Source: SIG452 sp045638525 (GTDB lineage Bacteria > Bacillota > Clostridia > UMGS1840). Taken from it: DNA of 64,000 nucleotides. Each line of letters opens with the position of its first letter. Position 1 is the stretch's first letter. Under the pieces are notes generated by a model. It saw only the letters and a list, made by a program, of their open reading frames with translations. It had not been told where the DNA came from and made no database searches. The stretch spans positions 111,954-175,953 of the forward strand of contig JAZUBQ010000001.1 in NCBI GenBank assembly GCA_045638525.1, in the 5' to 3' direction. Positions 19,001 through 27,501 of the stretch are shown here, piece by piece. Made by a program: the position numbers and the translations under genes.

Positions 19001-20405
19001 TAATGTTGGTGATGAAAACGGTGCCTTCACCGATATTTTCTAAAGTAATAACGTTGGAACCGTTTCTTACATACAGCATTTCTAAGTCGGTCTGAGCTGC
19101 ATCAGTCCAAGCCATATGGTTGGTTTCGCCGGCACCTCTGTAGATGTCTGCATAGAAACCGGTATCAGCAATTACACGGATGGTAGTTGCATCTGCACCG
19201 GCAAAGCTCATGTAAGGATATACCAGACCTGCTTTGCCCTGGAAGGGAGTGTAGGAGAAGGTATATTTTGCACCGGGAGCCAGTTCATAACCTAAGTTGG
19301 TGTAGATAGCATCTTCCTGACCGGAGATTACTGCTGCACCGGTATCTTCGATTTCTGCGATGTAATCTAAACCGTTGTTTTCTAAAGCGGTAAAGGTTAC
19401 GTTTGCGGAAGCATCGGTAGTTGCAATCTCATTTTTGCCTCTTACTAAGTAGATGTAGCCGGTTTCGCCTGCTGCTAAAGCAACTTTAGAACCGGTTTCG
19501 TTTTCGATTACTACGTCTGCATCAGCGGTTACTTCGTAAACACCTGCTGCATCCGCTTTGTAAGAGAAAGTATCATTGTAGATATTGGGAGTTGCGGTCG
19601 GCTCGGGAGTGGGTTCCGGAGTCGGTTCGGGAGTCGGCTCGGGAGTCGGTTCCGGAGTCGGTTCAGGATTTAAGTCAGCGTAAGTCATTACTGCTAACTG
19701 ATCTACAGTAATGTCAGATCTGTATTCACCAACAGAGTGAATGTTGATGTTTGTTAATACACCGGTATTCTGACCCATATTGGTAATGGTGATTTCCTGA
19801 GAACCACCTCTTACATATAACAGGGCTACAACTGCGTGTGCAGCATCAGACCAAGCTAAGGTGCTTGCGTAACCGGGATTTTTGTAAATAGTGGTTTTGA
19901 AACCGGTATCAGTAGTGATCAAGTAGGTATTTTCTACAGTATCAGAGAAATAGATGTAGGGATACACGATACCGTTTTTACCTGCAGAAGGATTGTAGGT
20001 AAAGGTGTAGGATTCACCGGGTGCCATAGATTTGTATAAACCTGCAACAACCGAATCTTCCTGACCGAAAATAACGGGAGAGTTAGGAATGTTTACCTGA
20101 CCCAGGTAATCCATACCGTTGTCATCTAAATCAGTGATGGTTAATGCAGCACCATTGGTGATGTCTACATTGTTTGCACCTTTTACCAGGTACATATAAC
20201 CGGTCTGACCTGCTGCTAATTCGGTAACAGAACCGATTTCGGTAGTAATAGTAGTTGCTTTGTTTGCTGTTACAGCATATACACCTGCATAGGGTGCATC
20301 GTTGTAATCAACAGTTTCGCCAGCCGCGCTTACGAATGTAAACTGACTGAACATACAGCTTAACATCATTACGAGTGCTAAGCAAATGCTAAGAGTTTTT
20401 TTCAT
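16089..20405 (-). CDS. Secreted 1438-aa modular binding-type protein
   Basis: Signal peptide 1-27. Residues about 28-495 hold two copies of the 'NETG' short module plus its large partner (APYAGVY, YLVKGANN, VYPYI, LYVRGG), split by a PEPTPEPTPEP linker at about 246-272. From about 505 (FPEGWDGVVENHPD) to the end it is co-linear with the 1135-aa protein downstream, including the helical TRQDMFLAAMQ segment (about 1272) and the terminal KVFVWDNFDGLKPVF. So the two genes share a C-terminal two-thirds and differ in N-terminal binding modules. No catalytic domain or anchor is recognised. The N-terminal type matches the cut-off gene at 1-2288. A secreted carbohydrate-binding role is inferred. Start supported by AAAGGACAG about 8 nt upstream. 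Confidence 0.8.
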   Translation of the reverse strand: MKKTLSICLALVMMLSCMFSQFTFVSAAGETVDYNDAPYAGVYAVTANKATTITTEIGSVTELAAGQTGYMYLVKGANNVDITNGAALTITDLDDNGMDYLGQVNIPNSPVIFGQEDSVVAGLYKSMAPGESYTFTYNPSAGKNGIVYPYIYFSDTVENTYLITTDTGFKTTIYKNPGYASTLAWSDAAHAVVALLYVRGGSQEITITNMGQNTGVLTNINIHSVGEYRSDITVDQLAVMTYADLNPEPTPEPTPEPTPEPTPEPTPEPTATPNIYNDTFSYKADAAGVYEVTADADVVIENETGSKVALAAGETGYIYLVRGKNEIATTDASANVTFTALENNGLDYIAEIEDTGAAVISGQEDAIYTNLGYELAPGAKYTFSYTPFQGKAGLVYPYMSFAGADATTIRVIADTGFYADIYRGAGETNHMAWTDAAQTDLEMLYVRNGSNVITLENIGEGTVFITNIKLHSVGELKDHATWGTALNLANLKVYNGEYETVDYGYFPEGWDGVVENHPDYNDNADALYIDAFAPNMSSDDGMELLGTDWGFEGETGDVLNKGYEDAIFLPAGSSLTYTLENIPYTGTYASLVRYGQASYASSALQLINNVDGVDYITQHNIAPRGWGKEWSYNTYCDDFIYLLEGTNEITVYNAGPGGVLFYEFDILPLENTDDYFQYVGTVENPDGTNPEGWTGSLVGWPDWNPDINPWTYGVQSVPNVYNTLEYYLPYSENGVTFADDLWVNYTVSAPEAGMYLVEAETLGNVHLETATGDYVDFTSTGAPVQYIYLEEGDNVVTVTGKSGSEFTSATFYQLNNSEEYESQRQNSTFLPEEAFEIEINPMKDMSASEGYWYQYQYDTEGAAIVQGGGSKVAYDVNVLFPGIYRVAARIGGTVGGTTGDQYPTITIDTNGDDGYRAQLLATNAPSPIWVNTDADGAFQYVYLTEGINHVEVTAGSTHHELWSLNFCLLTEEEKATITIDDCKLTPPRPITISPYTDTLTANGMGFDYHFYSQDTPPIGEGHGTQLLSGEWQRFEVDAKVAGTYQISTMAYVTGDDGVVISVETIDSKGTTKYDTAAAFYKESTGSYITLKEGVNSVWVRCDGPGWVFLKSVSLTYVEDTSAIVPGVFIQGFDYIGASDDLTQVPEYTVRNNYMGIHVANTTDATANTLTYTYNVTIPANAEYGIIMTGTVPLTPTVKITLTNGSEDFVMVDGELPYFGNENEASSVTITEEKTYLEAGEYTMIFELTENADAGSESILMNHIHSFEFTTLTRQDMFLAAMQAVATTEDVKAALEEYRDVLTSDITVTPDTDFIYPEYAYNALLNCAMLENGAYETYEDVKYAYDFAKNMIVAADDGAGNLVYTVQVGDWNEVGTTVLVAVYAENGQLYMMGEGYLDYEEANGVYVPVEAALYDYIPETGDTIKVFVWDNFDGLKPVF

Positions 20406-20544
20406 AATCTTGCTGTCCTTTCCTTTATTGTATTGTTTTATTTTGCTTATTTATTTTTCATAAATATCGCTAAAGGAATCCATTGTTGTTGTGTTCGCTT
20501 TCTTGAGCAGTCAAAAAAACGAATTATAGAATTTTTTAGGGTTT

Positions 20545-20581
20545 CCCTGCCTTTAGGATATCCAAAGGCAGGGATTTTTTT
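20545..20581 (+). terminator. Intrinsic terminator, plus-strand orientation
   Basis: CCCTGCCTTT (20545-20554) pairs with AAAGGCAGGG (20564-20573), followed by T7 on the plus strand (20575-20581). It lies in the gap between two minus-strand genes, like the hairpins at 12090 and 15849. Confidence 0.75.
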
Positions 20582-20618
20582 GATTGTTACGATAGTTCTA
20601 AATGGTTAGAATTATCAA

Positions 20619-23600
20619 TTATTTCGCAGTGAAACGATATAATACAGCAGTTGCTTCTGCTCTGGTTAAGGTGTTGTGAGGACGGAAAGCACCGTCTTCG
20701 TAACCGTTAATCAGTTCCAGTTCGCAAGCGCCGAATACTGCGTTACGATACTGAGCACTGATTGCATCCATATCGTTGCAATATTCTTTGTCAACCACGA
20801 TGGTGTAGTTGCCGCGTTTTGCTTTGTATGCTTTCATAACGATGTCAGCAAAGCGTTCTCTGGAAACTAAAGAATCAGGTTCATTAACAGAAGTTAACAT
20901 GCCAAGTTCTACTGCCTGCTCTTTCCAGCCTTCGTCGCTGGGAGAGTTGTTTAAGGTTCTTAAGGTAATCATACAAGCCTGATGTAAGGTTACATCATTA
21001 TCGGGACCAAAGGTTTTTGCGTCATAACCTTTGATGAAGCCTGCATCGGTCATAGACAGAATGGTGTAGTATGCCCAGTGACCATCGATATCCTGGAAGC
21101 CTTTTTCAAACTGTTCTAACAAAGCTTTCTGATTGATGATTTTACCTTCATCGTAGTTGGGGTCGTCTTTTGCAACTTTACCGCTGTCTAATTTGAAACC
21201 ACCAACCATGGAGTCGTTACCACGAACTTCAACTTTCAGCACGTGTTCGCCTTTGGTTAAGTAAACGGTACCAACTTCAAATTCGGACAATGCCCAGCTA
21301 CCACGGGTAATTAAGAAGTCCTGAACATATACTTCGCCGTCAATGTAAATACCCTGAGTACATTCGGGACCACCGGTCCAACCGTCAGATGCACGGATGA
21401 ACAGTTTGTAGTTACCTTCTTCTTTGATGTCAACATTGAAGGATACCCATTCTCCGGGACTGGTGTCACCCAAGTGACCACCGATATATACGGTGGGTTT
21501 TGCGTGAGTGATTTCATGGAAATCATCATATTCTTCAGCCAGTACCCAACGGTCGGTGTCTAACACTTCACCGGTGTTATACTGATTGTTTGCGTAACGA
21601 TCCCAAGCGATAACTCTCCATTCGGGATATTCTGCTTCTTGTAACATGTATTGGTACTGTGCTTCAACACCTGCTTCTGCCATAACTTTCTGAGCAGGTT
21701 CAGGCCAGTTGCCGTCTAATACTTTTACGGTGTTGATTTCTTCGTTTTCAAATACGTCATCACCGATGATGCCATATTCTGCGGAGAAACCGGAATGTTC
21801 GTTATCAATGTAGTTATTGATTGCTTTGTTCCATCTTAACAGAGCGCCTGAACGGAAATACAAGGGGCTTTCTGCTCTCTGGATAACGTTACCTTCTGCA
21901 GTAAGATATGCAGAACACTGGTCAAGGTAGATACCTCCACGCCAGTCACCGGCGTCAACCAGATGGTTGTAGTTAATGGTGGAACCAGGCATCCAACCTA
22001 AGGTGTAAACGTGCGCACCGTCATGGTTTCTATGAGTTACGTTTTCAATGTAGTTATGAGTTACATGGATGTTTTTAACTTCTGCAGGTCTCCATACACC
22101 CCAACCCCAACCAACGGAAACACCGCTGTAGGGCACGTCTCTTAAGTCGTTGTGGGTGAAAATGGTATCAGCGATGTAGTAAATCGCAACACCTGCGGAA
22201 CCACACTGTTCGTATGCCGCACGACGGATTACGTTGTTTGCGATGTAGATGTTGTCGCATCTTTCTTCACCGTCGGGCAGAGTTTCTTTGTGGCTATGGT
22301 CACCGGCTACTAAAGCGGTGGATGCGATATCAATAAATAAGTTACCAACAACATTGGTAAAATGCACACCGTTGTCTAAGTTCAAGCCGTTTGCACCTAA
22401 ACAGGAGAATTCACAGTTTTTAATGTCGATGTATTCCGCAAAGTTAATGGTAACGTTTGCTTCTTTCATCAATTCACGGTACCAGATTGCATCGTCGGTA
22501 GATGCAACGATTAATTCGTCGGTCTGGTTTTCCACAACACCTTCTTCGGACATTTTGTTGTATGCACCGTATTTGAAAGTAATGTTGTTGAATTCTACAT
22601 TTTTAACTTTGCTCAACATGGTGCTACCTTTCATGGTCAGCAAGCTGTCATTAACAGGTGCCCATACATCAGCAGTAGTCATATCTTCCTGATCATAGGG
22701 ATAGTAGTAAATTTTCTTAGTTACTTTATTGTAGTAGAATTCGCCGGGTTCGTCCAGTAATTCGAAAGCATTTTCGATGGTGAACACGTCGGAGGGGTCA
22801 ATCTGTAAGTGAGATGCTACTAAAGTGGTAGCAGTTGCCCATACAGGCTGATGCATTTTGAAAGTAACCATTTTACCGTCGTTCACGATAGAATCAACGG
22901 GAGTTCTCTGAGTGGTCCACAGAACGGGCCAAACGATCATAACGTCTTCCGGATTGGTAAATTCTTTCGGGAAGTTGGTTACAGAAATCTGGAAACCGTC
23001 GGAATTGTATTTACTTCCGGGTTCTTTGTACAGATTGTTCATTGCATACTGGTAACGGCTTCTTGCCTGCACTGCAGGGAATTCGTTAATGTACAGATGT
23101 CTTACATATTCGGTGCCCAGATGGCTTGCATCAGCAACCCAGATGGGAGAGTTTTCCTGTTTTTCCCAACCGGTAATCTGTTTACCACCGTTCATAACAG
23201 GAGGATTTAATAAATCGTCACCTTTGTAGATAACTTTGTAACCGTTACGGCCGCTGATTTTTTCATCCATTTGGATTTCGGTCATAACAGGATAGTTACC
23301 ACCTGCAAAATGAACCACGATGTCACCGGTCATATCGGCACTGATTTTAGCAACTTCTTCGTTTGCTCTTTCCCAGGTCTGGAAGGGAGCTTCTTTGGAA
23401 CCGTCATTTTCGTCGCTTCCGTTAGGAGCAACATAAATGTTTTTGTAAACGCTTGCCAGAAGTTTTACTTCATCGGATTCCTCTTCCTCTTCTACATCCT
23501 GCTGGAAGTCATTTAAGTGATAACTTTCAGTATCGGTATCTACCAATTTGATGTAGTCGATGGAAGCAGTTTTATCGTGACACAGGATTTTTAAGTCATA

Positions 23601-24563
23601 TTCGCCTTTGGGTAACCATACGGTTGCAACTTCCTGAGCGTCACGATAGTTGCAAGCTGCAACATCGGCAACCGTTAATTCGATGCCGTTAATAGATGCA
23701 GTCAGAGTACTGTTTTTTACAGCATTTACCTGCAGTGCATACGCACCTTCGTTTTCAACAGTTACAGAATAAGTAACAAATTCGTTTTTCTTTAATGCGA
23801 GATAAGTTCTGTCAAAGTATTCCCATACGCCGTCTGCATTCTGTTCTGCAGTTTCTTCATAGGAAATATCCATTGCATCTTTTTCTCTGTATTTACCGTT
23901 ACCGTTATTTGTGCCGTCTAAGCTGTAGTAATTGTCTACATCGTAGTCTTCAGCTTCGATTCTGGTGGGTAAATAATGGAAACGATATGCACCTTCGGTG
24001 GGAGCTAAGTTAATTTTGCTCTTCTGACCCATATATTCGAAGGTTAATTCGTAGATGTTTGCACCTGCACCGGTGTGTTCCGCTTTAATTACGTGGGTAC
24101 CGGGAGTTAACTCAATGGTACCAATTTTGGTGCTCCAGAAGTTGGTCCAGTTTCCACTTGCGTTCATTTCGCCCTGACATGCAAACACGCCATCGACATA
24201 AATAGCCATCGGTGTGTTATACATCGCAGCCATACTTGCGTATACATCGTAGCTACCTTCTTTGGTAACTTCAACGGTATACTGATACCACATAGGAGGC
24301 ATAGAACCCATATGGAGCACGGGGCTGGTATAGAAGTTTAAAGTAGCATCGTCGCGGTATTTTGCCGCCCATTGCTCCGGCTGACCATTCATTCTTGAGT
24401 GACCAACACCGGGTCCGCCCAAGTCGAAGTCTGCAAAGTTAATTCTGCCCGGAAGAACGTGCTTTTTAAACGGAGTTGCCTCTGCTGCTTCCGCAACGAA
24501 TGATGCTCCTAAGAGCATCATCATTGCAAGAAGAAGAGCACAATATTTTTTTAATAATTTCAT
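20619..24563 (-). CDS. SLH-anchored 1314-aa protein with CBM-like domains and GH141-like beta-helix
   Basis: Start is the ATG at 24563 (MKLLKKYC), behind AAGAGGAAG; a TTG 10 codons upstream is in frame but badly placed. Signal peptide about 1-28. Two CBM6/35-like domains (about 35-160, 165-350) lead into a right-handed beta-helix (about 380-1000). This has IYVAPNGSDENDG, VVHFAGGNYPV, PPVMNGGKQITGW and LLDEPGEFYYN, the marks of the GH141-like group. A third CBM-like domain (about 1015-1130, EYDDFHEI... GEWVSFNVDI) precedes three SLH repeats (about 1140-1314, with FIKGYDAKTFGPDN and LINGYEDGAFRPHNTLTRAEA). SLH repeats bind secondary wall polymer, so this is the surface-held member of the group. 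It lies directly downstream of the solute-binding protein gene, so catalysis and uptake are probably linked. Confidence 0.87.
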   Translation of the reverse strand: MKLLKKYCALLLAMMMLLGASFVAEAAEATPFKKHVLPGRINFADFDLGGPGVGHSRMNGQPEQWAAKYRDDATLNFYTSPVLHMGSMPPMWYQYTVEVTKEGSYDVYASMAAMYNTPMAIYVDGVFACQGEMNASGNWTNFWSTKIGTIELTPGTHVIKAEHTGAGANIYELTFEYMGQKSKINLAPTEGAYRFHYLPTRIEAEDYDVDNYYSLDGTNNGNGKYREKDAMDISYEETAEQNADGVWEYFDRTYLALKKNEFVTYSVTVENEGAYALQVNAVKNSTLTASINGIELTVADVAACNYRDAQEVATVWLPKGEYDLKILCHDKTASIDYIKLVDTDTESYHLNDFQQDVEEEEESDEVKLLASVYKNIYVAPNGSDENDGSKEAPFQTWERANEEVAKISADMTGDIVVHFAGGNYPVMTEIQMDEKISGRNGYKVIYKGDDLLNPPVMNGGKQITGWEKQENSPIWVADASHLGTEYVRHLYINEFPAVQARSRYQYAMNNLYKEPGSKYNSDGFQISVTNFPKEFTNPEDVMIVWPVLWTTQRTPVDSIVNDGKMVTFKMHQPVWATATTLVASHLQIDPSDVFTIENAFELLDEPGEFYYNKVTKKIYYYPYDQEDMTTADVWAPVNDSLLTMKGSTMLSKVKNVEFNNITFKYGAYNKMSEEGVVENQTDELIVASTDDAIWYRELMKEANVTINFAEYIDIKNCEFSCLGANGLNLDNGVHFTNVVGNLFIDIASTALVAGDHSHKETLPDGEERCDNIYIANNVIRRAAYEQCGSAGVAIYYIADTIFTHNDLRDVPYSGVSVGWGWGVWRPAEVKNIHVTHNYIENVTHRNHDGAHVYTLGWMPGSTINYNHLVDAGDWRGGIYLDQCSAYLTAEGNVIQRAESPLYFRSGALLRWNKAINNYIDNEHSGFSAEYGIIGDDVFENEEINTVKVLDGNWPEPAQKVMAEAGVEAQYQYMLQEAEYPEWRVIAWDRYANNQYNTGEVLDTDRWVLAEEYDDFHEITHAKPTVYIGGHLGDTSPGEWVSFNVDIKEEGNYKLFIRASDGWTGGPECTQGIYIDGEVYVQDFLITRGSWALSEFEVGTVYLTKGEHVLKVEVRGNDSMVGGFKLDSGKVAKDDPNYDEGKIINQKALLEQFEKGFQDIDGHWAYYTILSMTDAGFIKGYDAKTFGPDNDVTLHQACMITLRTLNNSPSDEGWKEQAVELGMLTSVNEPDSLVSRERFADIVMKAYKAKRGNYTIVVDKEYCNDMDAISAQYRNAVFGACELELINGYEDGAFRPHNTLTRAEATAVLYRFTAK

Positions 24564-24616
24564 AATTTTCTTCCTCTTAAATTCGTTGTTCAATGATTAT
24601 GAGTAAAAGAAATCAA

Positions 24617-26491
24617 TTAGCCTTCAATACCCATAGATTCCAGATAAGGCTGGAAAGCTTCGGTACAAGCATCTTCAAACGCTTTTACGTCGATAATGCT
24701 GTTCATAGATTCTTCCAGTTCTTTCCATCTCTGATCAAATTCGCCGGGTTTTGCACCTAAAGCGATACGGATTTTTGCTTCCCACTGTTCTCTTGCAGAC
24801 CAGTATTCAACAACTTCCGGAATTTCAGCATAGATTGCTGCCCAAATCTGTGTGGGAGGATAGTTAACAACGTTTTTAACGTGTTCGGATGTGGGCGGGA
24901 ATCTGAATACGCCGTCACCGCTTAAGCCGTATACATAAGTACGGTTGTAAATGGTGGGATAGTATCTGTTGGTTGCCAACGGATATACAGGGAATGCAGA
25001 ACCGGAGCTACTGTCGCCTAAGCCCAGAGTTTCGTTAGCTTCTAATGCATTGCTGTTTTCTTCTAAGAAATATTCGTTGAATCTTTCGTCTTTATATTTT
25101 CTGGTACCGTCTTCTAAGGTAACATACAGATCTGCTTCCTTGGGACCCCAAGAACAAATTTCTTCCCATTCGTCAGTATACTGAACGTTCATCCAGTTTA
25201 AGTACTGATATACCTGAGCTTCAGTCATTTCAGTAGTGAATGCTAAAGAACTGGTCCACATGGTCTGTTCTCTGAATGCAGGATATCTTTCGTCGTTGGG
25301 AATCTGCATGATTAAGGGACGGAATCTGAAGGTCTGACCTGCTTCTTCTAATTCTTCGTTGATCTGACCAACCTGACCGAAGTAGTTTAATGCAACGATT
25401 GCATACTGACCGTTCATTGCTTTTTCTTTGTACAGGTTAGTGGGCTGTGCTAAAGATTCAGATTCAATAACTTCGTCATTTAACATCTGATTTTCTAATT
25501 TAGCAGTTTCTCTTACGATGTCAGATAATAAGAACAGTTCGTAACGTTTGGTTTTCCAGTTGATGGTACCGGAATAGTTGTGGTTTTTGTAACCGCCTAA
25601 TTCGGAACCGAACTGAGATAATGCTAACCAGTTGTCTCCACCGTTGAAACCGAAGGGATATACGGTTTTGTTACCTGCTTTGTAGCCTTTTGCCTGGATA
25701 CCGTACATAAAGTCAACTAAGTCCTGAGTGGAGTAAATCGGAACGTCCAGCATTAAATCGCCTAAAGGAGCATTTTTTTCTTCAGCTAAAGCTTTTAATT
25801 CTTCCCAGGATTTTGCTTCGGGGAAGAAGTCTTTTAAAATGTCGTCACGAACGTACAGACACTGAGTAGATAAGAAAGTAACGTCAGTTTCATATTTTAA
25901 CTGAGTTTCTCTGATGTAGTTCTTTTCTTCTTCGGTGTAACCTAAGAAAGGTTCTTCATAGCTGGGGTCAATGCGGTAAGGAATACCGATGATTTCACCT
26001 TTCGAGTTGGTGAATGCATCCCAACATTCTTTGGGAGTACGTTCCCAAACCAGAGGAGCAGCTTTCTGAATCATTTCAGGAGTTAGTTTGTATAACTGTT
26101 CCAGTTCGTCCAGTTTGTTAAAGTGAGCAGGACCCTGGAATGCACCACAGAACACAATGTGAGGCATGTTGTCACCAACAACCAGTCTGGTCAGCTTAGC
26201 ATCCCAAGCGCCGCCGTCGTTTCCGTAGATGTTTTTGTAAGTAACGTTGGTTTTTGCTTTCAGCCAGTCGCCGGTTAAGTCTTCGCCGCCTAAGCTGTCG
26301 CCCATGATGTAGTCAGTACCCTGAGTGTACCAAGCTACTACTTCGAACATTTCATCGGGCACAATGTAGTTACCGTTTTCGTCGAAGTATTCGGCAGAGG
26401 ATGTGTCAACCTTGTCGCCGCCACAACCGGCAAAAGACACAAGCATCATCGCTGCCATGAGTAACGCAATGATTTTTTTCAAAGATTTCAT
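24617..26491 (-). CDS. ABC transporter solute-binding lipoprotein (LplA/YtcQ-like, 624 aa)
   Basis: Lipoprotein signal with lipobox FAGC and lipidation Cys at residue 23, followed by GGDK and an acidic spacer. The length (624 aa) and layout fit the large family-1 extracellular solute-binding proteins that work with LplB/LplC-type permeases on oligosaccharides. No ATPase gene is nearby, as usual for this group, which shares an MsmX-type ATPase. A near-palindrome (26549-26579) lies between the upstream permease stop and this gene and may set a higher transcript level for the binding protein. Ribosome site AAAAAGGAG. Substrate unknown; the surrounding beta-helix and GH123-like enzymes suggest a complex glycan fragment. 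Confidence 0.9.
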   Translation of the reverse strand: MKSLKKIIALLMAAMMLVSFAGCGGDKVDTSSAEYFDENGNYIVPDEMFEVVAWYTQGTDYIMGDSLGGEDLTGDWLKAKTNVTYKNIYGNDGGAWDAKLTRLVVGDNMPHIVFCGAFQGPAHFNKLDELEQLYKLTPEMIQKAAPLVWERTPKECWDAFTNSKGEIIGIPYRIDPSYEEPFLGYTEEEKNYIRETQLKYETDVTFLSTQCLYVRDDILKDFFPEAKSWEELKALAEEKNAPLGDLMLDVPIYSTQDLVDFMYGIQAKGYKAGNKTVYPFGFNGGDNWLALSQFGSELGGYKNHNYSGTINWKTKRYELFLLSDIVRETAKLENQMLNDEVIESESLAQPTNLYKEKAMNGQYAIVALNYFGQVGQINEELEEAGQTFRFRPLIMQIPNDERYPAFREQTMWTSSLAFTTEMTEAQVYQYLNWMNVQYTDEWEEICSWGPKEADLYVTLEDGTRKYKDERFNEYFLEENSNALEANETLGLGDSSSGSAFPVYPLATNRYYPTIYNRTYVYGLSGDGVFRFPPTSEHVKNVVNYPPTQIWAAIYAEIPEVVEYWSAREQWEAKIRIALGAKPGEFDQRWKELEESMNSIIDVKAFEDACTEAFQPYLESMGIEG

Positions 26492-26548
26492 AGTGTTTTT
26501 CTCCTTTTTATATGTATTTTTATTTTACAGATTGAGGAAAAATGATTT

Positions 26549-26579
26549 GCTATATATTATATATATATAATAGTATAGC
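26549..26579 (-). repeat. AT-rich near-palindrome between permease and binding-protein genes
   Basis: GCTATA (26549-26554) pairs with TATAGC (26574-26579) around an alternating TA core. It is placed 15 nt before the permease stop region and 58 nt before the binding-protein start. Likely a processing or stabilising stem. Confidence 0.5.
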
Positions 26580-26595
26580 GATTTTTTCTAAAATA

Positions 26596-27486
26596 TTAAC
26601 CTTTAACCGCACCTAAGTTGATACCTTTGATGAAGTATTTCTGTAAGAAGGGGTATACCATCAGAATCGGCAGAGTGGTAACAATCAAGGTTGCCGCTTT
26701 TACAGTGTCCCCTGTTACCTGTGCTTTTACTTCTTCGCCCTTGGACATCGCCTGCTGCATTGACATGGAGCTTGCAAGTTCTGCTTCTTTGATTAAACGC
26801 ATCATCAAATACTGCAAGGTGTGCAGCTGACGGTCGGTAATGTAGGTCAGAGTGGTAGTCCAGTCGTTCCATGCACCAACAGAAATCCAAAGAGCTACGC
26901 AGGCTACAACCGGCAGAGTCATCGGGAAAATGATGCGGAACATAATGATTAAGTCGTTTGCACCGTCAATCTTCGCACTTTCTTCCATTTCAGGCGGTAA
27001 TTCCTGCAGGAAGGAACGGATGATAACCATGTTATAGAATGCAAACAAACCGGGGAGAATGTAAACCCAGAAGTTATTGATTAACCCTAAGTTTCTCATG
27101 TTGATGTAGTGAGGGATTGCACCTGCGGAAATGTATCCGGGGAACATTAAGAACAAGGTCAGTTCTCTTCTGTAGGGTAAACCTTTTCTGGTTAAGCCGT
27201 AAGCTGCAGAATAGGTAACCAACAGACCCAAAACGGTGGAGCAGATAACACGCAGAACAGAGATTTTTGCTGCAGCCAGGAAGCTGGAGTTGGAAAATAC
27301 CATTCTGTAGTTTTCCCAAGTGAAATCTCTGGGGATGATGGTGATACCACCACGGATTGCATCACGGCCATCGTTTAACGATAAAGCCAACTGATTCAAG
27401 TACGGATAAACCGACACGATACAAATCAGTACCATGATAATTGTATTTACTACAATAAATATTTTTTCGCCTAAACTTTTTTTCAT
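26596..27486 (-). CDS. Carbohydrate ABC transporter permease (LplC/YtcP-like)
   Basis: 296 aa with about six hydrophobic segments. The first is at about 10-35 (FIVVNTIIMVLICIVSVYPY). The EAA-type loop EMEESAKIDGANDLIIMFRIIFPMTLP is at about 167-193 (central residues E-S-A-x-I-D-G-A). It ends FIKGINLGAVKG, typical of the family. It lies 15 nt after the other permease gene and shares its operon. With LplB and the lipoprotein it would import oligosaccharides, powered by an ATPase encoded elsewhere. Ribosome site GAAGGAGAG upstream of the ATG at 27486. Confidence 0.93.
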   Translation of the reverse strand: MKKSLGEKIFIVVNTIIMVLICIVSVYPYLNQLALSLNDGRDAIRGGITIIPRDFTWENYRMVFSNSSFLAAAKISVLRVICSTVLGLLVTYSAAYGLTRKGLPYRRELTLFLMFPGYISAGAIPHYINMRNLGLINNFWVYILPGLFAFYNMVIIRSFLQELPPEMEESAKIDGANDLIIMFRIIFPMTLPVVACVALWISVGAWNDWTTTLTYITDRQLHTLQYLMMRLIKEAELASSMSMQQAMSKGEEVKAQVTGDTVKAATLIVTTLPILMVYPFLQKYFIKGINLGAVKG

Positions 27487-27501
27487 GTCTGTCTCTCCTT
27501 C

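Noticed and set aside
24564..24593. TTG start ten codons upstream for the SLH beta-helix protein
   Set aside because: The good ribosome site lies between this TTG and the ATG at 24563, and the signal peptide starts properly at the ATG.
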